From: Dioscorea cayenensis subsp. rotundata | Taxonomy: Eukaryota > Streptophyta > Magnoliopsida > Dioscoreales > Dioscoreaceae | Length of the DNA stretch: 64,000 bases | Reading direction: 5' to 3' | Assembly (NCBI RefSeq): GCF_009730915.1 | Contig: NC_052477.1 | Location: 25,934,578-25,998,577 of the forward strand | Shown: positions 12,335 through 25,040 of the stretch, piece by piece | Numbering within the stretch: the first letter of the stretch is position 1 | Layout: each line of letters starts with the position of its first letter | Notes under the pieces: generated by a model | Told to the model about the DNA's origin: nothing | Database searches by the model: none | What the model saw: only the letters and a program-made list of their open reading frames with translations | Translations under genes and position numbers: made by a program

Positions 12335-13890
12335 ATGGCGTTCTATGCGGCGATGGCGGAGACGATCCACGCCTACACGGGGCTCTCTCTGACGGCCTTC
12401 TTCACCATCCTGGCTCTCATGTTCGGCGCTTACCGCCTCGTCTCCTCGATGTTCGTCTCTGACGAGCCAGAGCCGGAGCCGGAGCCGATGCAGCCGCCAC
12501 CGCCGCCGCCGGAGCCCGTACAGCTTGGGGATGTCACTCTTGAAGAGCTGAAGGCCTACGATGGGACTGATCCTAAGAAACCTCTTCTCATGGCGATCAA
12601 AGGCCAGATCTATGATGTATCTCGTTCCAGGTTAGGGTTTCTACCCATCTTTCTTCTTTTAATTGTTAATTTTTTGATGGTTGAATGAAATCCATGGATT
12701 TAGGTTGGAGGATTTAGAGCTTATCAATGATTTTTTTAGGTTATTAGAAGTCCAAAATCCCACATTTTTTTCAAAGAGGATTTAGGGATGTGGAATTAGG
12801 GCTTTAGGTTTTGTTTCTTTGTGCTAAGTGTGTGTCAAGGAAGTGAGATGACTGACTTCCTTCACTTACGCGTTTGTAAAGTAAAAGTGTGGAAAATTCC
12901 ACCTTTTCCCCAGTTCCGGACTTTTCTTGAGGTAAGTGGCATCACACTTCACACTTCCTTCAGAACAAACACTAGAAAAAGTATCACTTTACCGTATGTT
13001 TTCCCACTTCTTTCATCTCACTCGAAGAAAAAGGGGAAGAAGAAATTGAAGTGAAATGTCACTAGTGGAGTAAAGTTGAGTAACTTCTAAGTTTTGTTTT
13101 TTCAGAAAGTGAAATACTTGCTAAAATATATAACTTTTAACTTAAACCCTCTTTGAAAGTATTGAAGATATATGCCAAAAAGCCAATGACCACTTGTTCT
13201 ATTTGCACCTGATCCTTGCATAGGGTTTTTGCCTCCTAGCTCAGGAGGTGAGTACTCATGCAGATGAGAACACAGGTGTATTAAGGTAGTAATTTCATGT
13301 CTGGCATGATTTGTACATATTTCATCACAAAAAAATATATATTTGCTAAACTATTGTTTACTTTATTAGTAGTGTCTATTAGTTCCCCATCTTCTTCTCT
13401 GCTACTTGGAGGCTCATTGCTTTGTTTACTGGGTTTTGCTTATAATCTGAGTGTGATTCAGTTACACTATAATGTTCACAAATCCTATGAACCTTTTCTA
13501 TATCAGTAAAACCAAAGGCTACCATCTTAACTATGAATGGTGTTATTGAGTAGTATTAATTATCATGCAGGATGTTCTATGGACCTGGAGGGCCATATGC
13601 ACTGTTTGCAGGGAGGGATGCAAGCAGAGCCTTAGCTCTCATGTCCTTTGATCACAATGATCTCACTGGGAACCTTGAAGGCCTCAGCTCAGCAGAGCTG
13701 GAGGTCTTTGCAGGATTGGGAATACAAGTTCATGGAGAAATATGTTAAAGTTGGCCAGCTAATTTCTGAAAACCCTAGAAATGCAGATGATAATGAAAGC
13801 AATGAGACGGCAACCGATGCAAATCAAGATGCAGATAGACATAATGAGGATGTTAAAGAGAAAGATACAGCTGAAACTCAAGTTGCTTAA
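12335..13890 (+). CDS. MSBP1: Membrane steroid-binding protein (MAPR family), frame interrupted
   Basis: Two exons: 12335-12630 and 13571-13890, with a GT-AG intron of 940 bp. An N-terminal hydrophobic segment (residues about 18-40, [17 protein letters not shown]) anchors the protein. A Glu/Pro-rich linker ([16 protein letters not shown]) leads to a cytochrome-b5-like domain from [19 protein letters not shown] through [24 protein letters not shown] to SFDHNDLTG. This is the membrane-associated progesterone receptor fold, which binds haem or steroid in ER and plasma membranes. A TTT run at 13707-13709 puts the conserved [16 protein letters not shown] out of frame. As written, translation stops at 13746-13748. 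Read with one base fewer, the CDS is 615 bp (204 residues) with the usual acidic C-tail. The start is the only ATG giving the family N-terminus. Family certain; the symbol follows plant MSBP homologues. Confidence 0.88.
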
Positions 13891-14089
13891 AATGGGCATG
13901 TACCTTTATTTTGAGCGCCGACGCATACACTGGCATAATATATGTGAATGTTAATATGCTTGCTTTGCAATGTTATGTAGTAATTTACAGTGAAGAACTT
14001 CTGATTTTGGGTTTATGTGATGTGATCACAAGCCTGACTGAAGTCGGGGTATCTTTTTGATGTCGAGCTTGTTTGGAAAGAAATGAGAT
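13891..14089. terminator. Shared 3' region of two convergent genes
   Basis: Only 199 bp separate the MAPR stop codon (13890) from the J-protein stop codon (14090), which is read from the other strand. The 3' UTRs are likely to abut or overlap. Confidence 0.5.
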
Positions 14090-15796
14090 TTACTTGCTGG
14101 TATCTTTATGTGATTTTCCTCCCTTCTTGATGGATTCTATTGTTTCTTCAAATGATTTCTGTGCAGAAATGAACACAAATCTATTAGAATGTGCAGGTCT
14201 TTATAATATTATCAATCAAACACAGATTCAATGTGGCCGTGTGTTGTGTTATGGTTAACAAGAACACTAAAAACTCACTGGATTCAGTGGAGACTGCATC
14301 AAGAATTGGAATTACTAATTTACTTCATTTTGGAGGAGAAAAATAGTTAGCATACTTGATTAAGGAAACTACTTTGTGCTGTAAAGAGAAGTTGAAATGC
14401 AATCTACATTCTTAAAGGTGAGATCAACAGAACATAAAATTTGACAAAAATTAAAGGATGGAAAAAGTTTTTGAGTTAATGAACTGAAAGGCTACAGACA
14501 GCACTGCAATTGCATCAAGCATGGATGAATTCATTGACAGATTTATGGCAACAATGAAACTCTAAGATTATGCCAAATGATCTTGAATTATCAGGGGAAG
14601 TTACAATGAGACTAATCACGGTAATGAATTTATCTGCCTTTTAAAAAAATAAAGAACTAAAATAAAATTTATAGCATAATATGGAACCTACAAAAACCAT
14701 TTATGATTCAATAAGATCTATTAACCAGCAAGAGAAACAAACAGCTATAATTCATGAATGTGGCTACTAAAAACATTTATAATTCAAGAAGAACTATTAA
14801 CCAGCAAGAGAAACAAAAAGATGGATAAGATCATTTCCTTATCCCTCTTTTTTTTCTTCAATCAAACAACCTCAAGAATGCAATTTTCCTTTATGTTCTC
14901 TTTACTTGTCCTTTATTTTCCTTCAATCAATTCCTCAATTTTTCCCCCTCAATGAAAAACAACCAAACCAACCATAAATTTCATTATTATTATAATTATT
15001 ATAGCCAAAAACACACCATAATAATCAATTTTCATGAATCCCAAAGGAAGCCAGAAAAGAGCAGACAACATACCCCAGCATTGTTCCTCTTCCAAACTTT
15101 TTCCAAGCTATCCTCCATCACAATATAAGCCCCAAGCAAAGCACTGGAGAAAAAAAAAACTATCTAATTAAATAACCACAAAATTCAGTAAATCATAGAT
15201 GCACATTATCAACAAGCTTAAGCTAAATCATTATTGATGAAACAAAGAAACAAAATTTCCAAAATTTTCTAAAGTTTTGAAATGATTTAAGAATTTGGCA
15301 TAATAAATTTATAATTCAACAATTAATGATGTCATGAGACGGATCTTTGAAGCAAATAGAGATAAAAAAAAATGGGAAATTTGAAGGACTAGTACCCGGC
15401 GACGGCGAGCTCGATGAGAGTCCGGCGTCTCATCAACCACCGGAAGACGATAGCCGGATCGAATTCCGACGCTGGAGCTCGCGGCGGCCGGTAATACCCA
15501 GAAGAAGAAGAAGAAGAAGAAGGAGGAGATGAAGAAGATTGAGGACCTTTTCCAGACCACCGAGGGAATCCAGCGGAACGAAGCCGGAGATCATAGTCGG
15601 CGCGCTTACGCTCATCGATCAAAACTTGATAGGCTTCGGATGCACGCTTGAATCGAAGCGAGGCTTCATTCCTGGCATCATCGGAGGAGTGAGAGTGTTT
15701 ATCTGGGTGGAATTTGAGGGCGGATTTGCGGAAGGCTTCCTTGATCTCCTCCTTGTTGGCACTGCGATTCAGCCCTAGGGTTTGGTAGTGATCCAT
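14090..15796 (-). CDS. J-domain (DnaJ-type, class C) co-chaperone
   Basis: Three exons on the minus strand: 15796-15396, 15143-15074 and 14158-14090, with junctions in phase (401+70+69 bp, 179 residues). Residues 1-70 form a J domain (MDHYQTLGLNRSANKEEIKEAF) with the HPD motif at residues 30-32, the triad that stimulates Hsp70 ATPase. A Ser-rich linker and a conserved hydrophobic segment (LAVAGALLGAYIVME) follow, then a tail ending KSFEETIESIKK. There is no Gly/Phe region or zinc finger, so it is class C; the layout resembles plant dnaJ 72-like proteins. The first exon alone reads to a stop at 15389 if the intron is missed. The hydrophobic stretch may be a membrane anchor. It is convergent with the MAPR gene. 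Confidence 0.86.
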
Positions 15797-17197
15797 GGGG
15801 AGGATTGGAAGGTTGGTTTGGGAATCGATGAAGCAGAGGGGTAGGGTTTGGGGGAAGCTTCGCCATTAGAGAGCTCGGAGACACGTTAGGTATATTATAT
15901 AGCTTTTCAGGTTGAGGACGATGATACGTGGTTGTGCTGTTTACAACGAGTTTATTTTAGATTTTTTACATTATCACCCCTGACAATGCCAAATTTAGAA
16001 GTCAATCCATTTAGTTCCATAAATGATATATATATAGCGCATTTTGTATGAATTTTCATAAAATTCAATTTTACTATGTTTATGTTTCAGTCATTGGATT
16101 GAGAGGACGTTCATTTCACCGTAAATAAAGAAAAATCAAAAAATGGGAGAAGTACCACTTCTCTGAAGTAGGGGAAAGTGATATCATTTTCACAACTTCT
16201 GATGTTTATTTGTCTGATAATTGAACCGAAGGATTTAGATGTTGGATGAAGTTTTATGAGGAAAAAAAAATTTTAGAAGTAAAAAAAAGTTAATTTTTAT
16301 AAATTGACCCACTTTTCTCCACTTTAATAAAAAAAAAATACTGAAATAAACTCAGTTCAAAATCTATTTCAATCGGAAGTGAGGGAAGTGTTACTTCCCC
16401 CACTTCAACATCAATGAACACCAAAAAAGAGAAAAATTAGACTACTTTCTCCCTACTTTCCCTGAAATGAAAATTCCTCCTATTTTCCCTCAAATGATAG
16501 TCCTTCTGTCTATAAACCGTGCAAGTATACAGTCTTATATTTGGTTAGTCTTATAAACTCCACCAGACACCCAACCACCCATTCTCCATGCAAGTATATA
16601 TTTGGTTATTATTCATGTTACTATTCTTGCACCGATTTGTGTCTGGTTTTTTTACCTCTACCTTTTCCTAGTCTAGCTTTTGAACGTTCGAACATCCGGA
16701 GTTGATGAATTCCTATATATATATTATGTTTAATCACACATCAAGGATTTTTTACCAGCTTCACCGCTTGTTATTTGGGTGACAAAAGAACACTATGAAA
16801 AAAAAACATATTTTTAAAGAAAAAAAAGATACTTGGGACAAAATCACAACACATTACTCTGCAACAGCAAACTGCTGTACAAGCTTTCAAAAACTAAGTA
16901 CACCTTGACAAACAAATTAACAGATCTGATCAATTCATTAGATCAATAAATACCAAGAAGGAGATAAATAAGAGGGAAAACCAACATTAATGAAATAGAA
17001 ATTGTACAGGATGCTCAAATTAACCAGTCCAGTATGGTGCTGCTAGATTATCATAAAATGACATTTGAAGTTGTATGGACTATCTCTGCATCACCTTTCC
17101 TCGCTTTAGGATTTTCGAACTCCCATTTCCATTGCAAGAGTTTCACATGGGCTTCGAAACTCGAAAATTTGGGCAGGGCCATTCATTTGGAAGCAGA
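15797..17197. other. Intergenic: J-protein promoter and ERGIC3 3' flank
   Basis: The 15797-16000 part should hold the promoter of the J-protein gene. The remainder is AT-rich with no recognised gene. Around 16140-16480 are several phrases such as GTACCACTTCTC and GTTACTTCCCCCACTTC in both orientations, suggesting an old degraded repeat. Confidence 0.4.
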
Positions 17198-20100
17198 TCA
17201 CCTATACTTGCCAAGTTCAATCTTCTTCTTGATTGCTCGATGGCCATGATAAACAAAGGCATCGATAATTCCAGAAACAGTGAAAACACCTGATTCAACC
17301 CAAAATTCTCAAGCTCCAGTAAATATCACATTCATTACACAAGTTCTACTGGGGTTATAATGCGCCTACTATTGCATAGTAATTTAGGATCTAGCTTGAT
17401 GAAAATTTGTTAAGAAAACAAAATGGTTTATATGGTTTGCAATATCACCTCCAACAATTGCACAGATATTAGTCAGGAAGTGCAGGAGTGATGTATTTCC
17501 TTCTGTGAAGATCACCTGCAGAGTGTATAAAAGTTATATAAAATGGATAATACATCAGAGACAAATTCTACAAATCCTTTTGCGAAGCTAAGATTAGTGT
17601 GGAAATCATGTTTGACAAGAATAATCACAAAGTTCTGAAAGAAAATTACCAAGGTGAGGAATTGAAAACTAGGGGAAACCAACTTTACTATGCATTTGAA
17701 GGTAAAAGAGTTGCTGTATTGTCAAAAGAAACAAAATGAATGCACTCGATAGCTCTAGAAAGACTACAATTGAAAGTCTGAAAATACATTGTTAGTGTTA
17801 GAATCTCTAATTACTATGGTGTCCTTATTTATCTTTTCCAATTGTTAGAACTTCCTTATCTACCATTCTCCTTTCTAGTTTCTTCCATATTATGAAATTG
17901 TCTTCTATTTTAATTTTTTTATAATTTCTTTCCGTATTATGTAATTCCTATTATGATTTATCGCCTCTCTGTTTACAGAAAAAATTCTTCTCAATAAAGT
18001 TATCTTAACCTCATTGCATTCATATGGTATTAGAGCCAGGTTCCGAGAGCCTGATCAGAAGTCTCAAGAACCCTAGTCGTCTAAGGCTCATCCACTCACG
18101 CTCCAACGACCTCACCGTCCCGGCGGTGACAGTCATCCAAGTCGCCCGGCTGTGTCCTCTATTCCTTGCACTATTACAAAGTCTCATAGTCTTCATCATA
18201 GGTTCATCCGGGTCTTCAAAAGTTAAAGAGAATGGTTCCTCATTTGTCTCATTTGTCTCATTTGTCATCCTTAGAATGTGAATCCCATTAGTTTGAAAAA
18301 CACATCCGGTCTTCTTTTCCATATAACGTCCAGACAAATTCTAACAGGAACGTTGTCCAGTCACATTCTAATAGGAACCTTGCCCAGTCACACATCTTTT
18401 CCAAATAGTGTCAGTTTGGAAAACATGTCCGCTCTTGTTTTTCAAACATATCTGGTCTACGTGTCAACTTGGCAAGCATCAACTTATAAACTTTCTACTT
18501 TCATTAGAGATGTTGTTCTTCACGGCCAAATTTCTACTCTTCATTGGGCTACTGAAAATCTAGGAGACATCTTTACTAAAGCTCTTTAGTGCTCCTGTTT
18601 GGCTACTATTACTTCCAAACCAGGCATGATGGATTCATATGCTGCAGCTTGAGGGAAAGTGTTAGAATCTCCTATTATTAGAGTGTTCTTATTTCTCTTT
18701 TCCTATTGTTAAAACTTCCTTATACACCTTTCTTCTTTTTTAGTTCCTTCCATATTATGTAATTTTCTCCTAATCCTTTATGATTTGTTTCCATACTATA
18801 GAATTCGTATTATGATTTGTACCCTTTCTATTTACAGAAGACAATCCATCCAAATAAAGTTATCTCACTTTCATTACATTCACAGTAAGCATATGACATG
18901 CATCCTAAAACGGGATAAGGCATTATTATTGAATGGTTCATACATTTTATAAAACTTCACAAGTAGAGTGAGTTTGTTCAATAATATAACAGCAGAAAAA
19001 GCATAATCATTGTGGACAAACTCATGATTGTGGCTTTTGTTCATCATGTCATGTTCTCCAAGTAGGTTCAGAGGATCCACCAAAAATAAAGCCATATATA
19101 TATATATATATATATGTATGTATATATAAATTCACTCACCTTAATTGGTGAGAAGTCATAGATGAAGTACACCCCAGGAGGAGGCCTAGGGTAAACATTT
19201 CCCTCTCTGAAGTGCTCTGTCACTGAAAACTGCAGAAAGATTGATGGCAATTCATGTTTCAGGTATTGCTTCAAGGCATACAGAGACAAATAGATAAGAA
19301 TTTACCTGGTTAGAGTGGATCCTGCGTCCCATAACATCAGTGTAAATTGTGGGAACAACCTGAAGAATGCAAACAGTTCATTACTGAATCACTGATTGCT
19401 ACTTCTGCCAACATATCTAAAGAATATATTAACAAAAGGATCAAGGCTAACAACCATAGAAGCTCCCAAAACTTGAAGACATTAGTTTTTATTGACCCAT
19501 CAGAAACAATAAAAATGTAATATACTAGAACTCACGAGATACAAATTCAATCTTAAATATTAGAAGCAAACCTAGAACAGATGTAAATTTCCATTAAGGA
19601 ATAATCATATGCAGTACTCACTTTGATAAAGTATTGATACATTCCAGAAGTTGTTGGCTGGGTCCACTCCACACTGGATTTTCAGCCAAAACAAAGGGGT
19701 ATTGGTAAAGGAAAAAGGGCACTGTTAGACTTATTTACAATAAAGAAAATCAAATATATCTTTATCTGTTTAACTAACCCATCAAGGGGATTTACAACAC
19801 CAGGGAATTCATCACCAAATGATAGCTTGTTAATCTTGTGTGTAATCTGCCCTCATGAAAAGGAAGAAATGTTAGTTTCAGAACTCCAAAGAGAATAAGA
19901 AAAGGCAATAAAGGCTCCATGAAGGAAAAAATGCACTATATACATGCTCACTCACATTATAGTTTTCAGTTTGAAAAGCCACTAAATCTTGCAAAAAAAT
20001 GTTGGCACCATGAAAGCTTTTCCCTGGAGCAAAGTGAAAATTTCCTGCTACTTTATTGACATCTAAGAACCCATTGATGTTGCATCCTTCACCTTCTTCC

Positions 20101-23100
20101 TCTTTAACTTTTTGGACATAGCCCTCTCTCTTACACTGAAACAACACATTAATAAACATCAATCTCTGAGGGTGCTGGGAAGAAACAAAATGGATTCCAC
20201 ATAAACACTAAGCATGTGACCAAAAAATAAAAATTAAATGATACCGAATAGAGGAAAAGCATCAAGTATGTGTGTATTTATATTGATATACTATGGACTA
20301 TTCACCAAGAAACCAAAGTTTTCAAGATTATAAAAATATAAGATGTGTTAAAATTTTCCCATGCTACTAAGCATTTTGTTAAGATCTAAGAGTGCATACG
20401 TAACACTAAAATATAAAGATTACATGTTTTATTTTATAAATAATAATAGACTCACCCGTATAGAGCAACTAAGCAAAGTTGTGAGTTTGATACTATACAC
20501 ATTAACCATGAAGTAAAGTGCTATTTTTGGGTATCAATGGAAAAAAAATAAAGGATGGAGCTCTAATTTTGAAAGAAATCAAGGAATCAAGGGTGCAAAG
20601 AACAAAAAGTTAAGCCATAGGATATTAACATCAGTTTATGGTAATATGACATCAGATCCAAGTAAAAAGCTGCCTCCAAAAGAAACCAAAACACTATCAT
20701 TTTTAAGTTTTCATTCACTGGTACATATTTATGAATTCAAAGATGGCAAATCTTGATCCAATACCCAGTCAAACTAACGATGAGAGAATAAAATTAATTT
20801 ATTAAAGTGAACAAGAAAAAAGCACAAAAGTAAAAGTGGAACACTATGGACCTGGTCAATTAGATCTGCATTGGACAGACCCCATCCTTTTTTCCGGTAT
20901 GCTTCACGGACTTCTTCACATGAGTTACAGCAGTCATCATCAGACTATAAGAGAAGAATGTGGCAATTAATAAATGAGAAGATGGCACAATCATATTCAT
21001 GCCATTATCAGATCAATAGCATCCCAGAAGGACCATAGAAATAACAGTCCCATAAATGGGAGAGATTGAAATTTTGGTGCTTAAATGAATACCGCTTCTG
21101 CACCATAACAAGAACCGCAGTAGGCCTCATTATGATCCAGTCTTCCTCCATGCTTTTGCAAAGGCCTTTCAATCTGATGAAGCACAAGACACAATATTTA
21201 ACATAATAAACATATCCATATGCTTGTATGAAAATCTGCAACCTAAACCTAAAAACAAAGAAAGTCACGATAAACTTATACATAAATAGGTCCATGAAAG
21301 CCAAAACTTTTCTATTGTATACTAAAAAGCACAGCCAGATATGTAGGGAACTCAATCCAGACTCAAGCAAAGTGGATGGAGAACACTAAAGCTTCTATAT
21401 TTTCTTGGAATATAGAATGATGTCTTCTACACATATGAATATCAATTAGTAATATAGCATTGGTGTATATAGCTAACTAGTTTCAGAAGCAAATTACATA
21501 CACAAACTCCAGAATTAAACATTAACATAAAGAATAAAAGAAATTTCCTGTACCAAAATTTTTTTTTGAAAAACTTGGTGTGGTATGTGAGCATCGAAAG
21601 ACAATGGGCATAGCTTGTTATAGAAAATAAGCATATAAATCACTAAGAATTAGAAGCACAATGGCTTGCCCACGTCCTTGTAGTAGAAGTCAGAAAATTC
21701 TTACAACTAGAAATGATATTTATATTAAATTTGCAGAAATTAACTATACAATACTATTCATAAATACAGAACACCATTGTTAAGATGCATATTGCGCAGT
21801 CAAACACAGGCCATAATTTTCTATATCTCAAACCCCATCCGCTAAACAAAATAAGTAGTACAAATTGCAATAGTCATTGGCAAGCACACCTGATGTTCAG
21901 ATGTCATGAAAGTGCCAATATTCACATAATGATGTAATGACAGTGCAAAAGTTCACTTAATAATTTCCAATATGACCATAAAAAAATTCAATAATAAAGA
22001 TAGCCCTTTTGAAGAACCTCCAAATTTCCATTTATACTTGAACCCATAATTTGTGTGCTAAATGTAAAAATCATATAAACCAACCTTGGGTGCACCAACA
22101 CCATCCTTTTTTGACTCTATCACGTTACCAAGATGATCTAGTCTTCTTTTTGTAATGTCATGTCTCTGCATTAAAAGATACAATCAAAACTTAGAATCCA
22201 TTTTTCAACATAAAAGCACACATAATTGATATTTATACAAGAGTAAAACATCAAAATATAAAAAACACCAATTTGTAAACATACAATATCATAATGCTGC
22301 TCTCCACTGATATCCATGGTATCCACACTAAGAAGTGAACATGCGAGGGAAGGAAATGTAACGTCAAACTGCAAGGATAAAAACTCATATCAGCCTAATC
22401 AAATCACATACAGTAATACTATTCAATCATAGAAATTAAGTAGCTATTATATTAATAGTAAGCCAACCATCAAGGAAAAAAAACTAGGTATACAAGCTTT
22501 ACGATCCAATGTATGCACAAGATCCATAATCCCGCCACTAAATGTTCATATTAATCTAATGACTAAACAGGAAACATATGCAGATGATATAAATAAACAA
22601 CAAAAACCAAAGCATATTGAAATTGATGAGAGAACTAGAATAACACTTGCATGGACATGAAATCTTTCTCCTCTTGAAGTATCAACTATGAGCTGAGTCT
22701 CGGTTGGCGCATATAGATATAATCCTGCAGCAACAACATAGAACACCATCATGGGCTGTACAAACTTGGAAGATCTCCAATGCCACAAAGCATATAGCTA
22801 TGGGCTTTGAAATATATATAAATAAATATGATACCATCAATAAAATCAGACGAAAGCCAAACTATAAAATAGAAATCAGTAATCATGAAAACACCTCCTG
22901 CACCACAAAGGATGTGCAATCGTGTCAATACCTAAGACTATTCTGTTGTTTCACCTCTTATTTATAGTTTTACGAGGCTAGATCCTACAACACACAGTTG
23001 AGCTTGATCGCTTTATTTGGCCTGTTATGGCATTTCACTTTCTATGGTGCCTTCAAATTGCATTAAAAAGGCATTTTAAACTAGAAAGAATTACGAGAAA

Positions 23101-23702
23101 AATAGAAGTCTGCTTGAAACATCCAATGTCAACAGAAGGGAAGAATCAGCACTATTGTTTTTCTTTTTTTCCTTTACTTTGTGCAATTCTCTAATAAAGT
23201 AGTTCATTGGCATTTCAATGAACTAGTGCCATTAAATCCCAATTAAATGTCCAAAAAAATTTTAAAGTACTCAAATAATACAAAAAAAAAAGGAAAAAAA
23301 TAACGCAAAGACCACACAAGAGAACATCTTTAGAGAAATCATCCATATATAAGCCCCTGCATCAATGTCCAAATCCAACAGGCACAAATACTAAACCATA
23401 AACAATGCCTATAAATACTCAAATCATCCCAAAATTTAAAAATCATCAATGACCTTCATTACGATTCCCTCCAATCCCTCCACATACAAATCAACAAACC
23501 AAATTCCAAAATCCATCAAACCAAAACCTAAAAGAAAATCCAAGAGAAGAAAAAACTACTGACTGATCTCCGACAAAAACAAGAGGATCATAACAACGGT
23601 CGAGACGATGGTGATTACTCCCCCGGAAAGAGTCCGGCTGTAGAAATCCTCATTGATCTTCGGGTACGCATCAAGGTTTCTCAGCTTGCCAATGATCTCC
23701 AT
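17198..23702 (-). CDS. ERGIC3: ERGIC3/Erv46-type ER-Golgi cargo receptor
   Basis: Thirteen minus-strand exons, all in phase: 23702-23564, 22724-22651, 22368-22285, 22165-22085, 21173-21093, 20944-20852, 20135-19956, 19846-19779, 19673-19622, 19359-19306, 19229-19140, 17515-17449, 17289-17198 (1155 bp, 384 residues). The protein is predicted to cycle between ER and Golgi in COPII/COPI vesicles. The N-terminus KLRNLDAYPKINEDFYSRT precedes a membrane segment (about residues 26-46). The large lumenal domain includes SVDTMDISGEQHYDI, a Cys-rich block (EAYCGSCYGAEASDDDCCNSC) and AGNFHFAPGKSFH. A second membrane segment lies near the C-terminus (LLHFLTNICAIVGGVFTVSG), followed by a Lys-rich tail. 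Exon 2 ends at an unusual GCAAGT donor (22650-22645). A copia relic lies in the intron between exons 11 and 12. Identification is secure. Confidence 0.95.
17796..18884 (+). mobile_element. Internally deleted Ty1/copia retrotransposon in an ERGIC3 intron
   Basis: Two similar LTRs, 17796-18024 (229 bp) and 18660-18884 (225 bp), begin TGTTAGAATCTC and end near ATTCA(T/C)A. The 5' LTR is followed by TGGTATTAGAGCCAGG, the primer-binding site typical of copia elements (initiator Met-tRNA). A purine tract GAGGGAAAG precedes the 3' LTR. The internal 635 bp retain only an RNase H remnant ending ATENLGDIFTKAL near 18589. The flanks GTTAG and GTAAG agree at 4 of 5 bases as a worn target duplication. It is antisense to the host gene and lies in the intron between exons 11 and 12. 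Confidence 0.85.
19095..19116. repeat. (TA)n microsatellite in an ERGIC3 intron
   Basis: Short perfect TA tract 24 bases into the intron after exon 11. Confidence 0.85.
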
Positions 23703-25040
23703 CTCGAAAGAGAGAAGAAGGGCCCCTCTCCAACCGAAACCCTAGAATTGGATCTCTAGAAATCTAGGGTTTCTCCTCGGCCCTCCTCCTCGCTCTCCTC
23801 CTCACGACGGAGGCTCGCAAAAGAAAACCAAAGCCCGAAAACACGGACGAAGCTCTCGGTCTCTTTCATCGGCCGCCCTCACAATAAATAGAACTAAAAT
23901 GAGGGGGTTTTTTGTAATTATTATAATTACAGGGGTTTTTTGATAATTTTATTGAAACCATGACGAGAGTTTATTTTGTAATTTATCAGGAAGTATTTGG
24001 GTTTGTTTGCTAATATTTGACCTGAAATGACCAAAAGAGACGTTGTTGAGGATTGATTCAGGTCTTTGTTGAAGGGTAATATAGTCTATGAAATTTTAAC
24101 GGGGATGATCGTGTTAGGATCCCGAGGTGGGAAAAGTATCTTCAATAATACCTCATTATTGAATATTCAACCAATTGGAAACTGCCACGTAGTTATAGTC
24201 AACCAATTGAATATTTTTGTTTTATTTATATAACTCTTTACTATTTTGATAATTTATTTCAATAAAAACTCTATAGCATTCAGGGTTAATTAATATTTAT
24301 AAAATTTCTCAAATTTACATTTACCTTCGTTGTAATAATTATTTTTAAAAAAACAAGATTTTACACCAATAAAATAATGAAAAGGTTTAAAACTGTATAT
24401 ATAGATATATAAATCCAATAGTTATCCAATATTTAAGAAATAGTGATACTGTATTTATAAATAAATATAGTAAAAAATTGAAATACACATAATCACTTTA
24501 ATAATTATAATCACTTAAATAATTCTAACGTTTAAATTCTAATTTCTATCAACACATACAATAAAATTTTATAAAAACTAAATACCCACCTAAGAACATA
24601 TTTGTATCTATGTTTACTATCACTGCACCACTATATTTTAACTGTACGAACATTCATAGAACATCAACAGTTTAAAAGAATCCAAATGAATACATAAGTA
24701 AAACAAAACCTTAAATTGACAAAATAATACTAATAATAATAATAATAATGCAAAATTCTTTATTAGTCAGTACTTTCCCATGGAGCATGGCAACAACAAC
24801 TGTACACAAAATTATTATGCAATTGCCTTCTTATCTCACCAACCAAACTCATCAACAAACACTTTTATACACAACACATGTACAAAGCACTACTTATACA
24901 TTCTCTTTATTCCCCTGCATCATTTACAAATTGCCAAAGAAATACATCAAAATCTATTCATAATACCTTCTGTGAATCATATGATCAGTTTTCTTACCGA
25001 CCTTTTGCAGTTAAAAGACAAAAAAAATGGCATTCATGTT
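23703..25040. other. ERGIC3 promoter and spacer
   Basis: The stretch 23703-23900 is GC-richer (CCTCCTCGCTCTCCTCC-like) and probably holds the 5' UTR and core promoter of ERGIC3 on the minus strand, with an AACCCTAG telo-box-like motif near 23740. From 23950 to 25040 the DNA is AT-rich with an (AAT)n tract near 24727-24748 and holds the 3' UTR of the DUF632 gene. No other gene was seen. Confidence 0.45.

Noticed and set aside
13704..13713. A 10-bp GT...AG stretch that would restore the MAPR frame if spliced
   Set aside because: Far too short for a spliceosomal intron, and it would delete conserved residues. One extra T is the simpler reading.
18020..18337. Small frames over the copia interior
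   Set aside because: They cross the primer-binding region and do not match gag, integrase or reverse transcriptase.
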